Shown here: piece by piece, positions 17,865 through 26,614 of the stretch
Position numbering within the stretch: the first letter of the stretch is position 1
How the letters are laid out: each line of letters begins with the position of its first letter
Source: Maribacter_C sp947494565
Lineage (GTDB): Bacteria > Bacteroidota > Bacteroidia > Flavobacteriales > Flavobacteriaceae
NCBI RefSeq assembly: GCF_047345415.1
Contig: NZ_JBLFEP010000003.1
Span: 1-64,000 of the forward strand
Length of the DNA: 64,000 bases
Direction: 5' to 3'
Position numbers and translations under genes: made by a program
The notes under the pieces: generated by a model
Told to the model about the DNA's origin: nothing
The model's input: the letters and a program-made list of their open reading frames with translations, nothing else
Database searches by the model: none

Positions 17865-20800
17865 CTATAGTTTTATTGACTTTCGCGTTGCCTTTCGTTT
17901 GGCGACATATTCACTGGGAATGACCCCGAATTGTTTTTTAAAGCATTTAGAAAAATAGGAAGCAGTATTGAAGCCGGTCATGTACATAATTTCCTTTACG
18001 GAAAAGTCGCTCTGATCGAAAAGTTGTACCGCACGTTTCAGACGGATATTCCGAATGAATTCACTCGATGATAATCCGGTGATTTCTTTGAACTTAAGAT
18101 AGAGGTTACTACGACTGTGTCCCATTTCCTTGACCATCATCTCTACATTGAAATCGGTGTTGGTCATATGTTTTTCAACAACTTCTATGGCCTGCTGCAA
18201 AAATAGTTCATCGGTCGAGGTCACCGTAACTTCTTTCGGTTGTAAGGTAATCTCACGATTGAAACGTCGGCGAAGGTACTCGCGTTGTTTGACAATATTG
18301 TTCAGTTTCAATTGGAGGAGATCGATATCGAAAGGTTTTCTGATGTAGTCGTCTGCTCCGTTTTGGAGTCCTTCCAGTTCACTTTCTTGCGATGATTTGG
18401 CGGTAATCATCAATACGGGAATGTGGCTTGTGGCCGTTTTGGTTTTCACTTTTTCACATAGTTCGAGTCCGTCCATAACCGGCATGACCACATCGGTCAA
18501 TATGATATTCGGAATGATGGACGCCGCCATTTCAAAACCTTCCTTTCCATTTTGCGCCTCATACACGGTGTATTCATCTTCCAGCATACTGCGTATAAAG
18601 GAACGGATGTCGGCATTATCATCAACCACTAAAAGTACGGGTGATTTGGATCGTTTGTTGGAGAGTTCGGTATCCAATATCTCATCGTTAAGGCTGACGG
18701 CAAACGACTCTGCTTCTGAGGAACGTATTTTAAAATCACTTTCCGATTCTTCCTTGATCGTGATTTCTTCAACATTTCTATAGGCCTCTTGAAACATAGG
18801 CAGGGCCACCATAAAATTCGTTTCGACATTGGGTTCACTGACTACAGCGATTTTACCCCTATGGAGTTCGACGAGGTTTTTTACAAAGGATAAGCCTATT
18901 CCGGCTCCATTGAGATTTTTCTTTCCTTTATCTTGCTCAACGAAGAACCGTTCGAAAATATGCGATAAGTTCTCCTTGGGAATGCCCGAACCTGAATCCT
19001 TTACTTGAATGACCACATAGTGCGATGGGTCATGGTCAAGTTGTAGGCGGGTTTGTGCGTGCTCATTGGCTCCTTCGGTAATATCGACCGTAATATGGCC
19101 GTATTCCGGAGTGAATTTGAAGGCATTGGACAAGAGGTTGTTAATGATTTTTTCAATGGCTTCATGATCAAACCAGGTAATGAGATTATTTTTGGCGGCG
19201 GTTACTTTAAAGTCGATGTTTTGTTTGTGTGCGGTAAATTGAAAAGGTTCTCCGATTTCATTTATAAAGGCAACAATGTTGGTATGGCGCACAACGAGAC
19301 GAAGTTTTCCTTGCCCCATTTTTCTAAAATCCAAAAGTTGGTTGACCAAGCGCATCAGATAGTCGGTATTCTTTTGCATTAAACTATATTGTTCGTCGGC
19401 CTTTTCGGGTGTGACGCGTGCACCATTCTTTTTAAGGTATTCCAGAGGTCCTTTGATTAAGGTTAGCGGCGTTCTGAATTCATGTGAGATATTGGTGAAA
19501 AACTCCAATTTCATTTGTTGCATGTCCTCATATTTCTCTTTTTCGAGATGTTCAAGTTCAAGGCTATGTTTTTTCGTGGTCCTTATAATAGTGAATTTTC
19601 TATAGGCAAAGAGTGCGAGTATGCCTGCCGCAGCATAAAGTAGATATGCCCAGATCGTCTGCCAAAATGGGGGAACGATATGTATTTTGATTGAAGAAGG
19701 AGTGTCATCCCAAAGATGGTCATTGTTCGAGGCCTTTACTTTTAAGACATATTCTCCCGGTTCGAGATTCGTATAGGTCGCAAAACGCTTACTGTAATCG
19801 GTATAGATCCAGTCCTTGTCGAATCCTTCCAACATATAGGCGAATTGGTTCTTTTCGGGTGCGGCATAGTGCAGGGAGGAAAATTGGAATGAGAAGCTAT
19901 TTTCCCAATGCTTTAGTCGAATCGATTCGGTTTCGTAAAGTGGTTGTTTTAGGATGACCCTATTATTGAATTCTTCGTCTACTTTGACCGATGTGTTGAA
20001 TATGGAAAAGTCAGTCAATACCGTTTCGGCCTTGAAGGTGTTTTCATTGATATCCTCAGGATAGAAGGCGTTAAAACCGTTTACTCCTCCGAATAGCATT
20101 TCACCGTTATTTCTTTTCAAAGCGGCCAGCTCTTGAAACTCATTACTCTGAAGGCCATCATTGGCATCATAGTTTTTGAACTCCTCTTTTTCTGGGTCGA
20201 AACGCGATAATCCTTGATTGGTCGATAGCCATAGGTTTTGGTTTTCATCTTCCAGTATTCCTTTGATAACGTTATTCGAAAGTCCTCCAGATTCTGTGTA
20301 GGAGACGAAACCCGATCTATCGGTATTAGGAGCGGAAATGAATTTATTGAGTCCTCCACCGAAGGTGCCCACCCAAAGGTCGCCGACGGTACTTTCGTAT
20401 AGGGCCAAGATGTAATTATGGCTGAGGGATTGTTTTTTTTCGGGGTCGTTTTTAAACACTTCGAATTTCGGATCTTTACTATTGCGCTCTTTGAAAGCCA
20501 GTCTTGCCAGTCCATCGGCCGTACCGATCCAGATATCCCCTTTACGATCTTCGTAAATATTACGAATGATATCGCTCGGTAGTCCGTTACTTGCCGAAGT
20601 CCGCTCCCTGAAATTGGTTTTTTGATACCCCATACCAGCTGCATTGGGTGTCCAACGACTCAGTCCGCCACCGTATGTGCCGACCCAAATATTCTCTTGA
20701 CTATCGGTAAGCAGTGCAAAAACGCTGTAAATATTTCCTGGAACTGGTTTGATATCATTTTCTTGAATGGTATTGAGGTCGGTAATATCAACTTCGAACA

Positions 20801-22151
20801 ATGATGGCGAACCCTCGGCTCCAATCAGTAATTTCTTCTTTCCGTTTTGATTGGTTTCCGTCAACGCAAACGTCTTGGGCACAGCTTCGAAAGTTTGAAA
20901 ATTATCATACTTTCCGGAATGCCCTGGCGTGCGATGCATATTCAAGCCTCCTCCTTCGGTTCCTACCCATAACGTTCCGTTACTGTCTTCATAAAAAGAT
21001 CTGATTTTATCATAGCTCAAGCTATTCTTACTTAGGGTTTTACGAATGTGGTCAAAGCGCTTACGTTCAGGATCAAATTTATTCACACCACCACCATTTG
21101 TACCTATCCAAATAATTCCTGTCTTATCGACGGCAAGCGATTTGATGATGTTCTTGCTGATACTGTTGTTATCTAGTGGGTTGTACGTAAAGGTGCTGGA
21201 ATATGTGGGCAGTTCGGTATTCACTGAATTCTGGAAGAGCAGGAGACCCGAATTGGTCCCACACCATATGTTTTGATTTTTGTCGATGATAATGTCATTG
21301 AAAGAGCCTTCGTGTATTCTGGTCAGGGCTTCGTTTTTGTCATTTCGCTTTTGGGCATAAAGTCCGTCCGTAGTTCCAATAATCAAATGGCCTTCATTAT
21401 CTTCGGCTATGCTCGTTACGATAGTTCCGGATAGGCCGAGATGCCGGTTGATTCCCTTGAAATAAATATCTCCGTTTTGATCTCGTGATAGTTTGAACAG
21501 GCCACCGACACCTCCTACGAGGAGCTGGTTTTTGCTGCTTTCAAAAAAAGCGTAGATGCGACGCCCGTCCCAGTTGGGTAGTAATGCATCAGGTTCAAAA
21601 TCAAAGGAATGAAATACGGCACTGTCAAGGGGCTTCTCTAAATCTAGCATATTAATGCCTTTATTGGTGCCAATCCATAAGCGGTTGTTATGGTCTTTGA
21701 AAACAGTGGATATATGATCGTCGAGCAGACTTGAACTATTCTCATTCTCGTGTCTGAAGCCTCTGAATTTTTCTGTGGCACGATCAAAGTAATTCAGTCC
21801 TCTACCCGTAGTCGCAATCCATAGATTCCCCTTTTTATCACCAGCGATATCGAATACCAAATTACTACTGATCGATTCGGGTTTGTTCGGGTCAGGGTTG
21901 TACACGATAAATTCATAACCATCGTATTTGTTCAATCCGTCATGCGTGGCAAACCACATAAAGCCTTGATGGTCTTGATATATCGCATTGATGTCACTCT
22001 GTGAAAGTCCCTGCTCAGTGGTCAGGTGGTCAAAAAAGATATTGTCTTGTGCCCACAACATGCTGGGTATCAGGCAGACGGAAACTATCGCGATAAATGA
22101 TTTGATCAACGGTTTCGTCGGAAATCCTGATTTTTCCCTGATTTTCCCCAT
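17865..22151 (-). CDS. Hybrid two-component system regulator (Reg_prop/Y_Y_Y/kinase/receiver/AraC)
   Basis: This 1428-aa one-protein signalling system senses a periplasmic oligosaccharide and activates nearby polysaccharide genes. In order it has a signal peptide, Reg_prop beta-propeller repeats (about 35-690; many G-x-x-W-x-G-T blades), Y_Y_Y domain (about 745-815), a membrane segment (about 830-852) and HisKA with His890 in NISHEFRTPL. The HATPase follows (VKDSGSGIP), then a receiver with phospho-acceptor Asp1220 in LTDVVMP and a C-terminal AraC DNA-binding domain. A TTG at 22169 extends the frame, but the ATG at 22151 is followed by a normal signal peptide. It sits inside the sulfatase/GH2 train, and the likely target is the divergent region 25020-25273. 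Confidence 0.95.
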   Translation of the reverse strand: MGKIREKSGFPTKPLIKSFIAIVSVCLIPSMLWAQDNIFFDHLTTEQGLSQSDINAIYQDHQGFMWFATHDGLNKYDGYEFIVYNPDPNKPESISSNLVFDIAGDKKGNLWIATTGRGLNYFDRATEKFRGFRHENENSSSLLDDHISTVFKDHNNRLWIGTNKGINMLDLEKPLDSAVFHSFDFEPDALLPNWDGRRIYAFFESSKNQLLVGGVGGLFKLSRDQNGDIYFKGINRHLGLSGTIVTSIAEDNEGHLIIGTTDGLYAQKRNDKNEALTRIHEGSFNDIIIDKNQNIWCGTNSGLLLFQNSVNTELPTYSSTFTYNPLDNNSISKNIIKSLAVDKTGIIWIGTNGGGVNKFDPERKRFDHIRKTLSKNSLSYDKIRSFYEDSNGTLWVGTEGGGLNMHRTPGHSGKYDNFQTFEAVPKTFALTETNQNGKKKLLIGAEGSPSLFEVDITDLNTIQENDIKPVPGNIYSVFALLTDSQENIWVGTYGGGLSRWTPNAAGMGYQKTNFRERTSASNGLPSDIIRNIYEDRKGDIWIGTADGLARLAFKERNSKDPKFEVFKNDPEKKQSLSHNYILALYESTVGDLWVGTFGGGLNKFISAPNTDRSGFVSYTESGGLSNNVIKGILEDENQNLWLSTNQGLSRFDPEKEEFKNYDANDGLQSNEFQELAALKRNNGEMLFGGVNGFNAFYPEDINENTFKAETVLTDFSIFNTSVKVDEEFNNRVILKQPLYETESIRLKHWENSFSFQFSSLHYAAPEKNQFAYMLEGFDKDWIYTDYSKRFATYTNLEPGEYVLKVKASNNDHLWDDTPSSIKIHIVPPFWQTIWAYLLYAAAGILALFAYRKFTIIRTTKKHSLELEHLEKEKYEDMQQMKLEFFTNISHEFRTPLTLIKGPLEYLKKNGARVTPEKADEQYSLMQKNTDYLMRLVNQLLDFRKMGQGKLRLVVRHTNIVAFINEIGEPFQFTAHKQNIDFKVTAAKNNLITWFDHEAIEKIINNLLSNAFKFTPEYGHITVDITEGANEHAQTRLQLDHDPSHYVVIQVKDSGSGIPKENLSHIFERFFVEQDKGKKNLNGAGIGLSFVKNLVELHRGKIAVVSEPNVETNFMVALPMFQEAYRNVEEITIKEESESDFKIRSSEAESFAVSLNDEILDTELSNKRSKSPVLLVVDDNADIRSFIRSMLEDEYTVYEAQNGKEGFEMAASIIPNIILTDVVMPVMDGLELCEKVKTKTATSHIPVLMITAKSSQESELEGLQNGADDYIRKPFDIDLLQLKLNNIVKQREYLRRRFNREITLQPKEVTVTSTDELFLQQAIEVVEKHMTNTDFNVEMMVKEMGHSRSNLYLKFKEITGLSSSEFIRNIRLKRAVQLFDQSDFSVKEIMYMTGFNTASYFSKCFKKQFGVIPSEYVAKRKATRKSIKL

Positions 22152-22193
22152 AACAACTAAATATACCAAATTATACGTACCATTTTTTGCTTA

Positions 22194-25019
22194 TTACTTT
22201 GATACCTCTTTTTTGATTTCCGTAATTTTCAATCCGTTAAGAAGTACGGGGATAGCATCAACGTTCACAGACAGTCGTATCGTTATCGGTGTATTGTTCT
22301 TTACTTCGATTTCAATACTTTTTGATTTAGGTTCTGCGTTCCCCAAGCGATTACCCATCGAAGGTCGAATTGTATATTTCGATGTTCCGGAAGCGTCATC
22401 GACCTGAAAGGTATAGGTCGGTGACTTTTGATATTCTTCCATACTGTGGTGATATGTTGTTAGGGTGTATGCACCTTCGGGAAGACCATTGCAAACCAAG
22501 GTCATATTTTTTTCGGCCGAAACCGCGTCTGCTCCAACATAGGCTAGGTTAGCCGATAGGCCCCAACCGTTTTGCCATTCTAATTCCGTGTCCGTTGTAA
22601 TGGCCAGGTTCAATTCTGGAAAGGCGCTTGGGGCCGACTTAAACGTCGGATTCCATTCGTTCCACCCGAACTGTACCAGACGCTCCTCATTTCCGCCAAA
22701 ATCGATTTTGGCCTGTTTCAATTCATAGTACATTGGTTTTTCCGATTTCTTATGTTCTACGGTATTGATGGCAGCTTTTGCAGCGAGGAGCCCATCAGCC
22801 GAGGCTGCCACTGTAATCTTTCCTGGTTCGGATTTCGATCGGATAAGGGCCGTGGCCACACCATAATAGGCTTTAAACGGATTGGCCCCAATAGTAGCGT
22901 CACCTATCAAATCTCCCTTTCCCCGTATCGAAAAAGAGACGGCAGTGGTATCCGTAGTGATATGATTCCCTTTTTTGTCCAAGATATAGGCTTTGACTAC
23001 TTTCATATCGGAACCGTTCGCATAAAACGGACGATTGTCCTCCTCGATTACAACTTTCAAACGATAGGGCGCGGTAGGCTTTTCTAGCGAATGACTGGCC
23101 ACGATTCGACCGTTTGAAATGCCTTTTGCCACTAAAGTCCCCTCGATCCATGGGTAATCGAATGTAAAAGAGGGATGGTCAATATACATCCGGTCATCGT
23201 TTCGATCGGGAAACTGCCTGCCAACGACCTGACCGTTCAAACTAAGCTCGACTTCTTCCGCATTACTGAAGACCAGTATTTTTTCGTCTTCAGTGGCCCT
23301 TTTATCAGCAATATGGATCATGGGTTCATTTCGGAGTTCAGATTGATACCAATAATAAACGGGATTCGGTTCGCGGTACATCGAAAAGATACGTCTGGGA
23401 TGTAGACCCCTATTCGGTTTGAAGGCTTGATAATCATGGGCGGTCCAAACGGCTACACCTATATGATTTGCAGAGGCCTTCGCCTTTGAAACTTCAAACT
23501 GATTTCTGCTGGCATCCGCAGCGCTACCATGCTCGCAGAGGAAAACGAATTCTTCAGGGTTCAATTCCATATTCTGATAATCCATTGGCGTATAGATATC
23601 GGTGACTCCAGAGTTTCTAGGGCCACTCCAGGGACTGCCATTGGAAGCTGTCAGCCTGGTCGGGTCTTCTTGTTTACAGGCATAATGTAGTTGGGGTACA
23701 GGTCCCCGATGGTTTAAAGAACCGCCCCAAAGTAGTATCGAAGGATGGTTTCTATGGTTTCGTATCATTCTTCTGGTCGCCTCCTCGAGGTTTTCAAACC
23801 AAGCTTCATCGCCTATACCGATCCAACTTGGAGGCTCTTCGTACACTAAGATTCCCAATTCGTCACAGGCTTCGATAAAAGAATTATCATGAGGATAATG
23901 GGCGAGGCGAACCACATTGAATCCCGCTTGTTTGAATTGCCAGGCATCTTTCCAATGTAGGGAATTCGGTACGGCATCGCCGATAAATGGATAGGCTTGA
24001 TGGCGATTTGCGCCGATAAGTTCAACAGGTTTGCCGTTCAACAAAAAACCTTGATCTCTAATAAATTCGAACTTTCGAACCCCGAATTTGTTTTCAACTT
24101 CGTCAACAGCAGCCCCGTCGATATAAAGTGTGGTAAGCGCCCGATATAGATAGGGGGTTTCAATAGACCAAAGCCGCAAGTTTTCTGAAATGCCATCAAT
24201 CTGAGAAAAGGTATGATCCGATTTTGGAGCGATGGTTTTAATGGTTTGCATTTTGCTGACTACTAAGCCCTTATCATCAACTATCCGCGTAACTAGTTTA
24301 CACTCCCTACTTTCGGATGCCTCATTACGAACCGTGGTTTTGATGTCGATCGTAGCATCTCTTTTGGTTACGGTAGGGGTGGTGATGGTGATTCCCGCGT
24401 TGCGAGCTTCCCAAGGAAAAGTGACATATAAATCACTCGTGGTGACCAAGTAAACATCGCGATAAAGTCCACCGAACTTGATATAGTCATATTGATTGCC
24501 ATCCGGAGGAACGGCAGGGTCTAGCCTGTTGTCAGCACTCAATAAAATTTCATTGGGGCGACCATCCGTATGAATCACATTGGTGATATCGAAATGGAAA
24601 GGGGTATATCCTCCAATGGAATGTGTTCCTACACGTGAGCCGTTCACCCAGAGATTTGTAACTTGATGTACTCCTTCAAATTCAAGAAACACCCTTTGAT
24701 GCGATTCGATTGGAATTTGGATTTTTTTTCGATACCATCCCACATTGCGATGAAATTTGGGCTGATGTGTCGTATCAAGCCCCGAAACGTCAGAAGGCAC
24801 CAATTCAAGGGTATGCGGAATCGAAACCGATTGCCATTTCGCTTTAGCGGTATGCAACTCCAATTGAGCACCTTGATTTTTTTCAAGGTAGAATTCCCAG
24901 TCTTGATTCAATTCCTGTTTGATTCTTGAATGGCCATTAGAACGTTGAGCAGCTAAAAAAAGGGTAGAGGTGGCAAAAAAAACTAAGATGAAAAAGTTGG
25001 TTCGGGCGGCTGTTTTCAA
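22194..25019 (-). CDS. Glycoside hydrolase family 2 protein with altered acid/base position
   Basis: This 941-aa exported GH2-fold enzyme has a signal peptide ending near FLAAQ, a jelly-roll sugar-binding domain (GVHQVTNLWVNGSRVGTH), an immunoglobulin-like domain, a TIM barrel starting near residue 300, and further beta domains with DUF4982-like features. The expected nucleophile block is present (FLCEHGS, Glu496). The acid/base block, normally ending Asn-Glu after HPSIxxW, reads HPSILLWGGSLNHRG here, placing His437 where glutamate is expected. It may act on an unusual or charged galactoside. The only available start is TTG at 25019; no ATG lies upstream before an in-frame stop. It is the first gene of the minus-strand train. 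Confidence 0.88.
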   Translation of the reverse strand: MKTAARTNFFILVFFATSTLFLAAQRSNGHSRIKQELNQDWEFYLEKNQGAQLELHTAKAKWQSVSIPHTLELVPSDVSGLDTTHQPKFHRNVGWYRKKIQIPIESHQRVFLEFEGVHQVTNLWVNGSRVGTHSIGGYTPFHFDITNVIHTDGRPNEILLSADNRLDPAVPPDGNQYDYIKFGGLYRDVYLVTTSDLYVTFPWEARNAGITITTPTVTKRDATIDIKTTVRNEASESRECKLVTRIVDDKGLVVSKMQTIKTIAPKSDHTFSQIDGISENLRLWSIETPYLYRALTTLYIDGAAVDEVENKFGVRKFEFIRDQGFLLNGKPVELIGANRHQAYPFIGDAVPNSLHWKDAWQFKQAGFNVVRLAHYPHDNSFIEACDELGILVYEEPPSWIGIGDEAWFENLEEATRRMIRNHRNHPSILLWGGSLNHRGPVPQLHYACKQEDPTRLTASNGSPWSGPRNSGVTDIYTPMDYQNMELNPEEFVFLCEHGSAADASRNQFEVSKAKASANHIGVAVWTAHDYQAFKPNRGLHPRRIFSMYREPNPVYYWYQSELRNEPMIHIADKRATEDEKILVFSNAEEVELSLNGQVVGRQFPDRNDDRMYIDHPSFTFDYPWIEGTLVAKGISNGRIVASHSLEKPTAPYRLKVVIEEDNRPFYANGSDMKVVKAYILDKKGNHITTDTTAVSFSIRGKGDLIGDATIGANPFKAYYGVATALIRSKSEPGKITVAASADGLLAAKAAINTVEHKKSEKPMYYELKQAKIDFGGNEERLVQFGWNEWNPTFKSAPSAFPELNLAITTDTELEWQNGWGLSANLAYVGADAVSAEKNMTLVCNGLPEGAYTLTTYHHSMEEYQKSPTYTFQVDDASGTSKYTIRPSMGNRLGNAEPKSKSIEIEVKNNTPITIRLSVNVDAIPVLLNGLKITEIKKEVSK

Positions 25020-25273
25020 TTTCTGATATACTATTGGTTATTTAATAAATTAAACATAGGCTATCTTGTGATTCTTCTTATTTAGATATGGTTTTGTAAG
25101 TGCAACAAATGGTTCATCATTTTAGACTATAGTCTAGTTCGTGCTATTTTGCTGTATACTAGGGGAAAAGAATGGAAAATTCAAAATAGCAATACCCAAG
25201 AAATGGTTTTTTCTTTTTACCTTAGAAACCACTTCAGAACCAATTTCATTAAAAAAGATACAACGATACAATC
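25020..25273. promoter_or_regulatory. Divergent promoter region between GH2 train and Gfo/Idh-sulfatase operon
   Basis: The 254-bp gap lies between two divergently transcribed operons of the sulfated-polysaccharide locus. It is AT-rich and must contain both promoters. It holds a perfect 14-bp palindrome at 25123-25136 and two copies of TATACTA at 25027-25033 and 25155-25161. I cannot place the two promoters exactly; no clean TAnnTTTG element is seen. It is the most likely binding region for the hybrid regulator encoded at 17865-22151. Confidence 0.6.
25123..25136. promoter_or_regulatory. Perfect 14-bp palindrome TAGACTATAGTCTA, candidate operator
   Basis: The two halves TAGACTA and TAGTCTA are exact reverse complements with no spacer. 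It is centred about 110 bases upstream of the GH2 start and 144 bases upstream of the Gfo/Idh start, where a divergent operator is expected. Which regulator binds it is inference; AraC-type domains more often use direct repeats, so a regulator outside the window is possible. Confidence 0.45.
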
Positions 25274-26611
25274 ATGGAGAATAAGAACGCTAGAGAAGAA
25301 TCACTGAAATCAAGAAGGGACTTTGTAAAGAAATCAGCCCTATTTACAGGAGGTGCTATGTTGCTGCCGAATATGCAGATGAACGGAATGGTCAATGTGT
25401 TTAATGACAAGAAATTAAAAATCGCCCTTGTCGGTTGCGGTGGTCGTGGAACCGGAGCAGCCGTTCAGGCCTTAAATGCAGATGAAAACGTCGAACTTGT
25501 GGCCATGGCGGATGCATTTGAAGATCGTTTGAAAGGTAGTTTGATGAACATTTCCAAGGCTATGGGCGAAACGAAGAAGGTCAATGTGGCGGAAAAAAAC
25601 CAGTTCGTCGGCTTTGATGCGGCCACGAAGGCCATGGACCTCGCCGATGTGGTGATATTGGCAACCCCTCCAGGTTTTAGACCCCAACACTTTGAGTACG
25701 CTATCGCAAATGGAAAACATGTTTTTATGGAAAAACCGGTCGCTACGGACGTACCTGGGGTACGAAAGGTATTAGCGTCGGCCAAAATAGCAAAAGAAAA
25801 GAAATTGAACGTTGTGGTGGGACTTCAGCGCCACTATCAGGATAGTTATCTGGCGGCCATTGATCATGTGAAAAAAGACAGTATCGGTAAAATAGTATCC
25901 GGCCAAGTATATTGGAATAGTGCCGGGGTCTGGGTTCGTGAACGCCAACCGGGCCAAACGGAGCTGGAGTATCAAATGCGCAACTGGTACTATTTCAATT
26001 GGCTTTGTGGAGATCATATATTGGAACAACATATTCACAATATCGATGTAGCGAATTGGTTTATTGGTGAGTACCCTATTTCCGCTCAAGGCATGGGAGG
26101 TCGTCAGGTTCGCAATGGTAAAGACCATGGCGAGATATTCGATCATCATTTTGTGGAATTCACGTATCCCAGCGGCGCCGTCATTGCCAGCCAATGTCGT
26201 CATCAACCTGACACGATGCGGAGGGTCTCCGAGTTCTTCCAAGGAACTAAGGGTACGGTTTCAACTGCTGGTGACAATGTGGACATAAAAGGTTGGAACG
26301 GAGATACGATTTTTGAACACCGAGGAAAGGAAGATCCCAATCCTTATGAGGTAGAACATGTCAAATTGTTTGAGTCCATTCGAAACGGTGATGTCATCGC
26401 GAATGGCGAAAATGGGGCAAAAAGTACGATGTCCGCAATTTTAGGTCGAATGGCGACCTATTCTGGAAAAGTGGTGAAATGGGACGAAGCTATGGCATCC
26501 AATTTAGCCTTGGTTCCCGACCAACTCTCCTGGGATTCCCCGGCACCGGTTCAACCCAATGCAGATGGAATGTACGCGATTCCCACACCAGGTAAAACCA
26601 CCGTATTATAA
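25274..26611 (+). CDS. Gfo/Idh/MocA family oxidoreductase, Tat-exported
   Basis: This 445-aa protein has a twin-arginine signal (KSRRDFVKKSALFTGG) and a nucleotide-binding loop IALVGCGGRGTG (near residue 50). ILATPPGFRPQHF and EKPVATDVPGV follow, the latter with the family's catalytic lysine. A C-terminal domain includes LCGDHILEQHIHNIDVANW. It is a paralogue class distinct from the one at 13049-14374, which has a different block after the Rossmann fold. It is the first gene of the plus-strand operon with a sulfatase, a formylglycine-generating enzyme and galactokinase. An oxidation step on a sugar released in the periplasm fits, but the substrate is unknown. Confidence 0.88.
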   Translation: MENKNAREESLKSRRDFVKKSALFTGGAMLLPNMQMNGMVNVFNDKKLKIALVGCGGRGTGAAVQALNADENVELVAMADAFEDRLKGSLMNISKAMGETKKVNVAEKNQFVGFDAATKAMDLADVVILATPPGFRPQHFEYAIANGKHVFMEKPVATDVPGVRKVLASAKIAKEKKLNVVVGLQRHYQDSYLAAIDHVKKDSIGKIVSGQVYWNSAGVWVRERQPGQTELEYQMRNWYYFNWLCGDHILEQHIHNIDVANWFIGEYPISAQGMGGRQVRNGKDHGEIFDHHFVEFTYPSGAVIASQCRHQPDTMRRVSEFFQGTKGTVSTAGDNVDIKGWNGDTIFEHRGKEDPNPYEVEHVKLFESIRNGDVIANGENGAKSTMSAILGRMATYSGKVVKWDEAMASNLALVPDQLSWDSPAPVQPNADGMYAIPTPGKTTVL

Positions 26612-26614
26612 TTC

